Shown in pieces: positions 1 to 8,499 of a DNA stretch of 41,895 nucleotides. Both the position numbers and the translations under genes were made by a program. The notes beneath the pieces are model-generated. The model did not search any database. It saw nothing but the letters and a program-made list of their open reading frames with translations, and was not told the origin of the DNA. Each line of letters opens with the position of its first letter. The first letter of the stretch is position 1. The DNA comes from Methylocucumis oryzae (GTDB lineage: Bacteria; Pseudomonadota; Gammaproteobacteria; Methylococcales; Methylomonadaceae): assembly GCF_000963695.1 (NCBI RefSeq), contig NZ_LAJX01000055.1:1-41895 (forward strand). The letters are read 5' to 3'.

Positions 1-20
1 TTTTTTTTGTGAGTCATATC

Positions 21-2169
21 ATGTTAAAGAAATTTTTTATATCATTTATTAAAGCTGCTTTATCGGGTTGAGGTCGTGGGTTTAGAGCATTATTACCAAG
101 CTGGACCGCGCGTGTTAATCATTGCCAACCATACGTCGTTTTTTAGATGCGTTGTTATTAGGTGTGTTTTTGCCCGACAAGGTGACGTTTGCGATTAATA
201 CGCATATATCTGAGCGTTGGTGGTTAAAGCCGTTTTTAGGCTTGTCACAAGTGTTTAGAATGGATCCTACGCACCCGTTGTCGTTAAAAGATTTAATACA
301 TCATTTGCAAAAAGACAGTAAAACAGTCATTTTCCCCGAAGGGCGACTCACAGAAACAGGTTCGTTAATGAAAATTTATGACGGGCCTGGCTTAGTGGCC
401 GAGAAATCGGGGGCTAAGGTTTTACCCATTCGCTTTGAAGGTACGCAATACAGCCATTTTTCTAAATTGCGTAATATTGTACGTTTGCGTTTGTTTCCGA
501 AAATTACTATGCATATTTTGCCGCCCGCGACGATTCCTGAGCATAGAGAATTAACCGGTAAAAACCGTCGTAAATTATCAGGTCATATTTTGGCTGACAT
601 CATGACCGATATGATGTTTAAAACCAGCCATTATCAGCAAAGTATTTTTTCTTGTTTATTAGAAGCGCGCGCAATTCATGGCGGTAGTCATGTGATTGCT
701 GAAGATTTAGAACGCAACCCGGTGACTTATGACCAGGTAGTGACGCGTACATTGGCATTAAGTAGCTTGCTAAACGCGATGACCCAACCCGGTGAGTATG
801 TCGGGGTTATGTTGCCTAATTCGACTAAAACCTTGTATGTGGTGTTGGCGTTGCAGTATTTAAAGCGCATTCCAGCAATGTTGAATTTTTCAACTGGCGC
901 TGCGGGTATGGTGTCTGCCTGCCAAATTGCACAAGTGAATACGGTGTTAACTTCACGCAAATTTATTGAAATGGCTAAGCTTGAGTTAGAGGCTGAATTA
1001 TTAAGTCAGCAAACGCGCTTAGTGTATTTAGAAGATTTAGCCGCATCGTTGTCTTGGCAGGATAAGCTCAAGGCCTTGTGTTTAGCGAAAACCACTGATA
1101 TTTGGTATGACCGTGATGCTGATAAGTCGGATGCCCCCGCCGTTGTATTGTTTACTTCGGGTTCTGAAGGTTTGCCTAAAGGCGTGGTGTTATCGCATAG
1201 CAATGTGTTGGCCAATCATCAGCAAGTCGCGGCAAGAATTAGTTTTACGCCGCAAGATGTGGTGTTGAATTATTTGCCAATGTTCCATTCGTTTGGCTTT
1301 ACCGTCGCGACGTTATTGCCGGTTATGGCGGGGATGAAAGTATTTTTCTATCCAACGCCACTGCATTACGCCGTGATTCCTGAAATTGCCTATGAAATTA
1401 GCGCGACGATTTTATTTGGTACCAATACTTTTTTTGCGGCTTATGCAAAAAAAAGCACACCCGTATGATTTTTATAATGTGCGTTATGTGGTAGCTGGTG
1501 CGGAAAAAATTGCAGGAAACCACTCGGCAAGTTTGGATGGATAAATTTGGTATAAGGATTTTAGAAGGGTATGGTGCGACCGAAACAGCGCCGGTTGCCG
1601 CCGTTAATACGCCTATGGATTATAAGGCGGGTACGGTTGGGCGATTATTACCGGCAATGGAGCATCATTTAGAGCCCGTTGATGGTATTGAAGATGCGGG
1701 GCGTTTACACTTATATGGGCCAAATATCATGTTAGGTTATTTATTAGCCAGTGCGCCAGGTGTGTTAGTTCCGACTGAATCTATCTATGGTAAAGGCTGG
1801 TATGATACCGGTGATATTGCTCATATCGATGAAGAAGGTTTTGTCAGTATTCGTGGCCGCAGCAAACGCTTTGCTAAAGTCGGTGGTGAAATGGTGTCAT
1901 TAACCGCAGTTGAGCAATTAGCTAGCAAAACCTGGCCTAATGCTATGCACGCTGCAGCGAGTTTGGCGGATGTGAAAAAAGGCGAGCAAATCTTCTTATT
2001 GACTACGCAGCAAGGTGCCACCTTAGCAGAATTAATAGCGCATAACCCTGGTGTTGCGTCAATTTTATTACCTAAAAAAATTCTGGTCGTTGCGGCTATC
2101 CCTGTATTGGCGAGCGGTAAGATGAATTATCCAGCCATTACGGATTTGGCCAAACAGTTAACAAGCTAA
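21..2169 (+). CDS. aas: Bifunctional acyl-ACP synthetase / 2-acylglycerophosphoethanolamine acyltransferase (frameshifted)
   Basis: Aas re-acylates lysophosphatidylethanolamine at the inner membrane: an N-terminal PlsC-type acyltransferase domain is joined to a C-terminal AMP-forming acyl-ACP ligase. Seen here: acyltransferase motif NHTSFLD (HX4D), then FPEGRLTETG, and in the ligase half LFTSGSEGLPKG (P-loop), GYGATE and GWYDTGD. The reading frame changes four times, each fitting one extra base: near 60-64, in the T6 run 139-144, in the A8 run 1447-1454 and in the A6 run 1504-1509. With these removed the protein is about 714 residues and matches E. coli Aas (719) as I remember it, including YDFYNVRYVVAGAEKL across the last two sites. 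I chose ATG 21 because the translation MLKKFFIS resembles the family start; there is no clear ribosome site. lplT follows 10 nt later, so the two probably form one operon. Confidence 0.93.
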
Positions 2170-2179
2170 TGGTTTTGAT

Positions 2180-3364
2180 ATGAGCAAATTAATTTACCCG
2201 TTGTTGGTGGCGCAGTTTCTATCGGCTTTTGCCGATAATGCGTTGTTGTTCAGTGTTATTGCGATTGTGATGAAGGCGGGACACGCGGAAACTTGGTATA
2301 TTCCAGCGGTGCAAAGTGCATTTACTGTGGCTTATGTGATATTAGCGCCTTGGGCGGGTGAAATTGCCGATACTCATGCCAAGCCGCGCGTATTATTAGT
2401 CGCGAATTTGATTAAAGCGGTTGGCGCGGTGTTGTTGCTAAGTCATGTCGAGCCTATTATCGCTTATAGCATCGTTGGCTTAGGTGCTGCGACCTATAAC
2501 CCGGTTAAATATGGTATTTTGCCAGAACTCGCTGAGCATCATTATTTGGTGAAAGCGAATAGTCTTATGGAAGGCTCGACGATTTTAGCGATTTTGCTAG
2601 GTATGGTGGTTGGAGCCAAAGTTGCCGATTATTCTATACCGATAGCGTTAGGTGGGTGCGCGGTTTTTTATGTTTTATCCGCCGTATTAACTGTGGTGTT
2701 GCCGGCAGGTAACATTAGAAAACCAACTAAAGATGCAAAAATTATCGCGTTTGCACGGGAAATTAAGCTGTTTTTCAAAATTAGAGGTTCGACGTTTGCC
2801 ATTTTAGGTGGTGGTTTGTTTTGGTTGGCCGCCGCAACATTACGTGTGATTTTAATCGCTTGGGCGCCGTTGGTGTTGTTGTCAAAAAACGCGACGGAAA
2901 TCGCAGAGTTGACGTTTTTCTTAGCAATCGGTATTGTGGGCGGTTCGGCTATTGTGCCACGGTTAATACCTCTGGAAAAATTAGCGCGCGCCCGCATTCC
3001 TGCGTATATTATGGCGATGTTTATTGTTGGTTTAGGTTTAACCGATAGTTTATGGCCTGCGCGTATCGTGTTGTTGTTTATCGGCATGTTGGGTGGTATG
3101 TTTATCGTCCCAGTTAATGCGCGCTTACAAGAATTAGGTAAGCACAGCATAGGTAGTGGCCGGGCGGTTGCTTTGCAAGGTTTTTTTAATAATATCGGTA
3201 TGTTATTAGGTGTAGGCTGTTATAGCCTAGCCGCATCTAAAGGCGTAGATCCGATAGAAGCCATGATGGCATTAGGTTTTTTAGTTTTAGCAGGCACTTT
3301 TACTGTTTCTATAGGGTTGCGTACGCGCGTTCAGGCGAATACACCCGGTCATTACGACACATAA
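2180..3364 (+). CDS. lplT: Lysophospholipid transporter LplT (MFS)
   Basis: LplT flips lysophosphatidylethanolamine across the inner membrane to the cytoplasmic face, where Aas re-acylates it. The 394-residue protein is almost wholly hydrophobic with about 12 membrane segments. It begins with the family-type stretch FLSAFADNALLFS and contains YNPVKYGILPEL, a conserved LplT-type loop. It starts 10 nt after the aas stop and is intact. E. coli has the same two neighbours in the opposite order (lplT then aas), so assignment rests on both sequence and partner gene. Confidence 0.92.
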   Translation: MSKLIYPLLVAQFLSAFADNALLFSVIAIVMKAGHAETWYIPAVQSAFTVAYVILAPWAGEIADTHAKPRVLLVANLIKAVGAVLLLSHVEPIIAYSIVGLGAATYNPVKYGILPELAEHHYLVKANSLMEGSTILAILLGMVVGAKVADYSIPIALGGCAVFYVLSAVLTVVLPAGNIRKPTKDAKIIAFAREIKLFFKIRGSTFAILGGGLFWLAAATLRVILIAWAPLVLLSKNATEIAELTFFLAIGIVGGSAIVPRLIPLEKLARARIPAYIMAMFIVGLGLTDSLWPARIVLLFIGMLGGMFIVPVNARLQELGKHSIGSGRAVALQGFFNNIGMLLGVGCYSLAASKGVDPIEAMMALGFLVLAGTFTVSIGLRTRVQANTPGHYDT

Positions 3365-3370
3365 ACTCAC

Positions 3371-4348
3371 ATGATTGAAACGACTCTATTCACACCGGCA
3401 GAAAGCCAGGTATTAAGCAATTCACCGTTGTTTAAAGGTATTGATTTAACGACTGCGTATCCGTTTATGCAGCATTGGTCGATTAGAGAAATTACCATAG
3501 GGCAAATCCTATTATCGCCTATGAAAGATAATAAGGAGCTGCTGATATTGCTGGAAGGCGAATGGGTTGTAACAATTTCGGCAACGTCTAATCGTCCATT
3601 AGCACGAATATTTCCAGGGCAATGTGTTGGTGAGTTGTCGATTTTAGATGATCAACGACCTAGCTCACATGTTATTGCGACGCATAATAGCCGGTATTTG
3701 GCGATACAGCGCGATGAGTTATGGCGTTTTCTTTGTGCTTATCCCATGGCTGCGTTGAATTTATTACGCATTATGGCAACGCGCACGCGTGATAAAAGTG
3801 AGCTGTTAGAGTCTAGTTTAGGGTTATTGCACGAATACCGGGTTCGCGCTGAGACAGATACCTTAACGGGTTTACACAATCGTAATTGGTTGATGGATAT
3901 TTTTCCGCAGCAATTAGAGTTATCGATGCGGATAGGTCAGCCTGTCGTGCTCATGATTATTGATGTCGATTTTTTCAAAAAAGTTAATGACGGCTTCGGA
4001 CATGCAGTGGGTGACCAGGTATTGAAGCATATTGCAATCTTAATGCAAACTGACATACGCGCGACCGATTTGTTAGCGCGCTATGGTGGGGAAGAGTTTG
4101 TCGTTATGATGCCCGCGACTTTATTAGTAGAAGGACAGGCTTCGGCAGAGCGGTTACGCAAGCGTATTCAAAAAACGCCTATGCCGATAAATGATACCGA
4201 CTCAATTAATCTGACTATATCAATTGGTTTAAGCGAATGTTTAACGGGTTGGACGCTCACGGATTTATTAAACGCCAGCGATCAAGCGTTATACATGGCA
4301 AAAAATAATGGTCGTAACCAAGTCGTTTGCTGGAAAAATCCTTTTTAG
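3371..4348 (+). CDS. Cyclic-nucleotide-binding-like / GGDEF diguanylate cyclase
   Basis: This is a cytoplasmic signalling protein of 325 residues. Residues about 15-145 form a cNMP-binding-like beta roll with the cassette GQCVGELSILDDQRPSS. Residues about 160-320 are a GGDEF domain: DTLTGLHNRNW, IDVDFFKKVND and active site RYGGEEF, so it should make cyclic-di-GMP from GTP. An RxxD product-inhibition site (RATD) lies five residues before GGEEF, as in feedback-inhibited cyclases. The cassette lacks the usual RTA pattern, so real cNMP binding is uncertain. It starts 6 nt after lplT and may share that transcript. Its TAG stop (4346-4348) lies inside the left 8-bp duplication of the mobile element that follows. 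Confidence 0.88.
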   Translation: MIETTLFTPAESQVLSNSPLFKGIDLTTAYPFMQHWSIREITIGQILLSPMKDNKELLILLEGEWVVTISATSNRPLARIFPGQCVGELSILDDQRPSSHVIATHNSRYLAIQRDELWRFLCAYPMAALNLLRIMATRTRDKSELLESSLGLLHEYRVRAETDTLTGLHNRNWLMDIFPQQLELSMRIGQPVVLMIIDVDFFKKVNDGFGHAVGDQVLKHIAILMQTDIRATDLLARYGGEEFVVMMPATLLVEGQASAERLRKRIQKTPMPINDTDSINLTISIGLSECLTGWTLTDLLNASDQALYMAKNNGRNQVVCWKNPF

Positions 4349-4349
4349 C

Positions 4350-4581
4350 GGTTACCAACTTAAGACGGGACAGGCCATTCAGAACGCATAACGCCAGGGA
4401 TTGCGTGTAGTAGGGCAACGCAGGAGTAGTTGCCGAGGACGTCGTAAATACGTCCCTGTAGGCTTGGCGGCAGCATCCATGCTGCCGACACCTGAAGCTA
4501 CAAGGATGTGGTGAATGCAGAAAACGCCGGGAGCAGTTTTCTGTCGCTCTAAACGCCCTGTCCCATCTTAAGTGTGTAGTC
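4350..4581. mobile_element. MITE-like inverted-repeat element, copy A (long form)
   Basis: A 232-bp non-coding element with long imperfect terminal inverted repeats. The left part reads ACTTAAGACGGGACAGG and the right part CCTGTCCCATCTTAAGT-like, and both extend outward to the ends GGTTAC and GTAGTC. It is flanked by a perfect 8-bp direct repeat, TTTTTAGC, at 4342-4349 and 4582-4589, a target-site duplication. Inside is a second palindrome around 4470-4487 (GGCAGCATCCATGCTGCC). Related copies lie at 16702-16787 and 26730-26863. No transposase is encoded, so movement would need one elsewhere. The nested hairpins may also end transcription of the two convergent neighbours, which is inference. 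Confidence 0.85.
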
Positions 4582-4584
4582 TTT

Positions 4585-5190
4585 TTAGCTTTTGTGCTTT
4601 TGTGTCCAGCCTAGTAAAAAGCTTCGCGTAAGCAGCACGACGGAGGTGTCAACGTCGTTAATGCCCACTGTTCCTAGGGTGCCGTTGAGCGAGAGCGAGC
4701 AAACACCATGAACACCAGCCCATAACGTGCGCGCTGCTTGACGTTTCTCATCTTCGCTAGCGTGCTCAGATAATGCAGTAAATTGTTCTTCGACGTGTTT
4801 GAAAATAGCATCAACTTTAGCTTGATACCATGTGGGTACTTCGGCTTCGTCGGGAAGGCGAAACTCAAAAATTAATCGCCACCGGTTTAAGTTGTTGTGC
4901 GCATAGTGCAAATAGGTTTTTGCGTACAGCTCAAGATAGGTTTCTTCGTCAGTCAGTACGGCGTGTTTAAGTTGCTCAGCCATTTGATCTAACGTTAGTG
5001 CGTTGATGTGCAGCACTAAATCGGCCATATTTTGAAATACCATATAAATACTACCTACGGTATAACCTATTCTGCCGGCGATTCTGCGCATGGTTAAGCC
5101 ATCAAAGCCGCGTTCAACAACAATTTTCTCTGCTGCTGATAAGACCATTTCTCGAATTTGTTCCTGACTATGTTCACTTCGTCTGGCCAT
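4585..5190 (-). CDS. TetR/AcrR family transcriptional regulator
   Basis: A 201-residue TetR-type repressor. The N-terminal helix-turn-helix spans about residues 10-55 (AAEKIVVERGFDGLTMRRIA, then GYTVGSIYMVFQNMADLV). The rest is a helical ligand and dimer domain of the WHG-like TetR C-terminal type (ARTLWAGVHGVCSL). It is transcribed towards the GGDEF gene, and its TAA stop lies in the right target duplication of mobile element copy A. The target gene is not evident; no efflux pump is next to it, so it may act at a distance or on itself. Upstream is tRNA-Asp on the same strand. Confidence 0.88.
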   Translation of the reverse strand: MARRSEHSQEQIREMVLSAAEKIVVERGFDGLTMRRIAGRIGYTVGSIYMVFQNMADLVLHINALTLDQMAEQLKHAVLTDEETYLELYAKTYLHYAHNNLNRWRLIFEFRLPDEAEVPTWYQAKVDAIFKHVEEQFTALSEHASEDEKRQAARTLWAGVHGVCSLSLNGTLGTVGINDVDTSVVLLTRSFLLGWTQKHKS

Positions 5191-5284
5191 GCTTAACGTG
5201 CTTGATAAGAGATGGAGGTATGCGCTGTGTTATGTTAGCTAGGTGTATGGGCGTAGTTGGTATTACGACCATAAAGACGGGGAA

Positions 5285-5361
5285 TGGCGAAGCGGACGGG
5301 GCTCGAACCCGCGACCACCGGCGTGACAGGCCGGTATTCTAACCAACTGAACTACCGCTCC
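5285..5361 (-). tRNA. tRNA-Asp (GUC)
   Basis: The reverse strand gives a full cloverleaf of 77 nt with encoded CCA. The acceptor stem is GGAGCGG paired with CCGCTTC. The D arm holds GTTCAGTTGGTTAGAAT and the anticodon loop is CTGTCAC with anticodon GTC. The T arm is GCGGG-TTCGAGC-CCCGT, the discriminator is G, then CCA. The sequence is close to E. coli tRNA-Asp. A strong promoter lies just upstream at 5378-5405. Confidence 0.97.
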
Positions 5362-5377
5362 GTTTTAGGAATCGCGT

Positions 5378-5405
5378 ATTCTAAAAGGTTTTCAGATTTA
5401 GTCAA
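5378..5405 (-). promoter_or_regulatory. Sigma-70 type promoter of tRNA-Asp
   Basis: On the minus strand a -35 TTGACT (5400-5405) and a -10 TAGAAT (5378-5383) are separated by 16 nt. They are followed by a GC-rich stretch (ACGCG) typical of stringently controlled stable-RNA promoters, about 16 nt before the first tRNA base. Confidence 0.72.
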
Positions 5406-5491
5406 GTTTTTGTTACACTGCAACCGCACTTAAGGCGTTGACCGCGCCGTTATACCCTTCATTTCACTATCAATTCGTAGCCATTCAACTT

Positions 5492-8207
5492 ATGTCTGAA
5501 ACAAACAAGCAAGTCGTGCTTATCGATGGTTCGTCGTTTTTATTCAGAGCCTTTCATGCGGTACCACCGTTAACTAGCCCTGAGGGCGAGCCTACCAATG
5601 CGGTTTATGGTGTGTCGAACATGCTGCGCAAATTATTAGCCGAATATCAAACCGAGTATTTTGCCGTAGTGTTTGATGCGCCGGGCAAAAAACTTTAGGC
5701 ACGAATTATACGCCGAATACAAAGCGCATAGGCCGCCTATGCCTGATGACTTGCGCGTGCAAATTCAGCCATTGCATGAATTAATTCGCGCCATGGGATT
5801 ACCATTGATTAGCCATGACGGTGTTGAGGCTGATGATGTGTTAGGGTGTTTGGCAATAAAAGCCGCGCAAGCCGGATTTCAAGTGGTCATTTCTACCGGC
5901 GATAAGGATATGGCGCAACTGGTTAATGAGCAAATCATGTTAGAAAACACCATGTCCGACACGCGTATGGACGTGGCCGGTGTGGTTGCTAAATTTGGCG
6001 TTAAGCCAGAACAAATCATCGACTATTTAGCCTTAATTGGCGATAGCGTGGACAATATCCCAGGTGTGCCCAAGGTTGGCCCTAAGACAGCCGCTAAGTG
6101 GTTAGAACAATACGGCACTATCGACAACTTGCTGGCTCACGCTAATGAGATTAAAGGCAAAATAGGCGATAACCTACGCGCGAGTATCGAGCAACTGGTG
6201 TTATCCAGACAATTAGCGACCATACAGGTTGATTTGGCTTTGCCTTATGCATTAGATGATTTAAAAAAGCAAGCCATTGATACCGCTAGATTAACTGAAC
6301 TTTTAACTCAGCTTGGTTTTTCGTCGTGGTTGAAAACCTTAAATCAACAGCCGTTAGTCACAACACCTGTACAAGCCAGTTTAGTCGAGGACAGCTTAAT
6401 ACCAGACTATGAAGCCGTATTAACACAACAGCAGTTCGATACTTGGCTACACGAATTAATGCAGGCACCGGTCTTTGCGTTTGATACTGAAACCACCAGT
6501 TTAGATTACATGACCGCCGAAATCGTTGGTGTTTCGTTTGCTGTGACGTCTGGCAAGGCTGCGTATGTGCCGTTAGCGCATGACTATCCTGGCGTACCTG
6601 AACAACTTAACCGCGATCAATTACTGACCGCGCTAAAGCCGTTATTAGAAAGTCCTGAGCACTTAAAGTTAGGGCAAAATCTAAAATACGACAGTCATGT
6701 CTTAGCTAATCATGGCATTCAATTACGCGGTATTGCGCACGACACCATGCTAGCCTCTTATGTGCTAAATAGCACGGCTAGCCGACATAACATGGATGAT
6801 TTAGCCAAATATTATCTAGGTATCACGACCATAGCGTATGAATCGGTGACGGGCAAAGGTGTTAAGCAAATCGGTTTTGCTGATGTGCCAATAGAGCAGG
6901 CCACACCTTATGCGGCAGAAGATGCGGATATAACTTTGCGTTTACATCGCGTGTTACAACAGAAATTAAGCCAACACGCTAAATTGCACCAACTTTATAC
7001 CGAGTTAGAAATACCGTTAATAAGCGTGTTGGCGAGAATAGAGCGCAACGGTGTGTTGCTCGACACCGATATGCTGGCCAAACAAAGCTTAGAGTTATCT
7101 GACCAAATTATTGCCTTAGAGCGACATGCGCACGACTTAGCCGGGCAGCCGTTTAACCTAGGCTCGCCCAAGCAAATTCAAGATATTCTTTACGAGCAAC
7201 AAAAACTGCCCGTGTTAAAAAAGACGCCTAAAGGTCAGCCTTCTACTGATGAATCCGTGTTACAAGAATTAGCGCTTAGTTACCCATTGCCCAAAGCAAT
7301 TTTGGACTATCGGTCTTTAAGCAAATTGAAGTCAACCTATATCGATAAACTGCCGCAACAAGTGGATGCCAAAACCGGGCGCATTCACACCTCTTACCAT
7401 CAAGCAGTCGCCGCTACCGGGCGTTTATCGTCGTCAGACCCTAATTTACAAAACATTCCCATTCGTAGCGAAGAAGGCCGGAAAATTCGGCAAGCGTTTA
7501 TTGCTCCAGCGGGTTATCAGTTAGTCGCCGCCGATTACTCGCAAATCGAATTGCGTATCATGGCGCATTTATCCGCTGATGCGGGCTTATTACATGCATT
7601 TAGCGCGGGCTTAGATGTGCATAAAGCGACTGCAGCCGAAGTCTTCGGCGTTGAGCCTGAACGCGTGACACAAGACTTAAGACGCTCGGCAAAAGCGATT
7701 AATTTTGGATTGATTTACGGCATGTCATCGTTTGGACTGGCTCAGCAACTCGGTATTACCCGCGCTCAGGCACAAACCTATATCGACATGTATTTTGACC
7801 GTTATCCGGGGGTTAAACAGTATATGGATTCGACGCGCGAACTGGCGCGTACCCAAGGCTATGTCGAAACCTTGTTTGGTCGGCGCTTATACTTGCCGGA
7901 CATTAACGCTAAAAATGCTGCCTTACGTCAATACGCCGAACGCACCGCCATTAACGCGCCCATGCAAGGCACGGCGGCAGATATTATCAAGCGTGCGATG
8001 TTAGCCTGTGACCAGTGGCTAACTTCGACTCAGTCTGATGCAAAAATGATTATGCAAGTGCATGATGAGTTAGTGTTTGAAGTCGCCGAGTCAGTATTAG
8101 ACAAAAGCATTGCAACGATTCGAGAACTGATGAGTTCTGCTGCAGTATTATCGGTGCCGCTGGTGGTTGATATAGGCGTAGGGGCGAATTGGGAGCAGGC
8201 ACATTAA
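5492..8207 (+). CDS. polA: DNA polymerase I (frameshifted)
   Basis: Pol I fills gaps and removes RNA primers in replication and repair. After correcting one base the protein is about 904 residues, the usual size. The 5' nuclease domain comes first ([42 protein letters not shown]). The proofreading 3'-5' exonuclease follows with its acidic site kept ([36 protein letters not shown]). Last is the family A polymerase: [14 protein letters not shown] (motif A), [14 protein letters not shown] (motif B) and QVHDELVFE (motif C). An extra A in the run 5687-5692 breaks the frame at [16 protein letters not shown], which reads through cleanly with A5. ATG 5492 starts next to the conserved VLIDGSS; an upstream in-frame ATG at 5438 would add a non-conserved leader. 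No clear terminator follows. Confidence 0.95.
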
Positions 8208-8410
8208 GTGCTGTAATTATTTACAAGCGTACAAGCCTAATTAAGCTGCTTAGATGGCGGGTGTCAATGTATAACTCAGGCTATAAAAATATTGCTAACA
8301 TCTATAGTGTGCAGTAATATCGTTAAGAAAAAATAAGCACTAATCGTAAAACACACCGATGAGTGTGTAATCCGTAACATTTAAAATGGTGTCTGATTAA
8401 CATTAGCCGT

Positions 8411-8461
8411 CTCCTGGTTTCTGGCCAGGACTTTCAATGCCTTATCTACAGGAGAATCCTG
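8411..8461 (+). promoter_or_regulatory. Leader with mutually complementary hairpin segments
   Basis: Within the 292-bp gap between polA and the next gene, four short segments can pair: CTCCTGG (8411-8417), CCAGGA (8425-8430), CAGGA (8449-8453) and TCCTG (8457-8461). Segments 1 and 2 form one hairpin and 3 and 4 another, but 1 can also pair with 3, and 2 with 4. A further weak hairpin, ACACAC/GTGTGT, lies near 8350-8370. A strong ribosome site AAGGAG (8486-8491) sits downstream, 8 nt before the GTG start. The rest of the gap is AT-rich with no gene seen. Confidence 0.3.
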
Positions 8462-8499
8462 CTTCGTATTAGAAGGCAACAAAAAAAGGAGAAATTTTA

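Noticed and set aside
2668-3150. Minus-strand open frame of 160 codons inside lplT
   Set aside because: It is antisense to an intact transporter, and its composition mirrors the membrane segments of lplT.
5285-5361. tRNA-Asp as an integration site for the island downstream of polA
   Set aside because: The accessory block begins after polA, 3 kb away, and no duplicated tRNA 3' end is seen in the window.
5673-5700. Programmed frameshifting in polA
   Set aside because: The A6 run is in a place with no known recoding in polA. The same one-extra-base pattern occurs in many unrelated genes here, so an error is more likely.
8348-8372. CCGATGA between ACACAC and GTGTGT arms, resembling a hammerhead ribozyme core
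   Set aside because: The core should read CTGATGA with a matching GAAA and a third stem. Neither is present, so it is only a weak hairpin.
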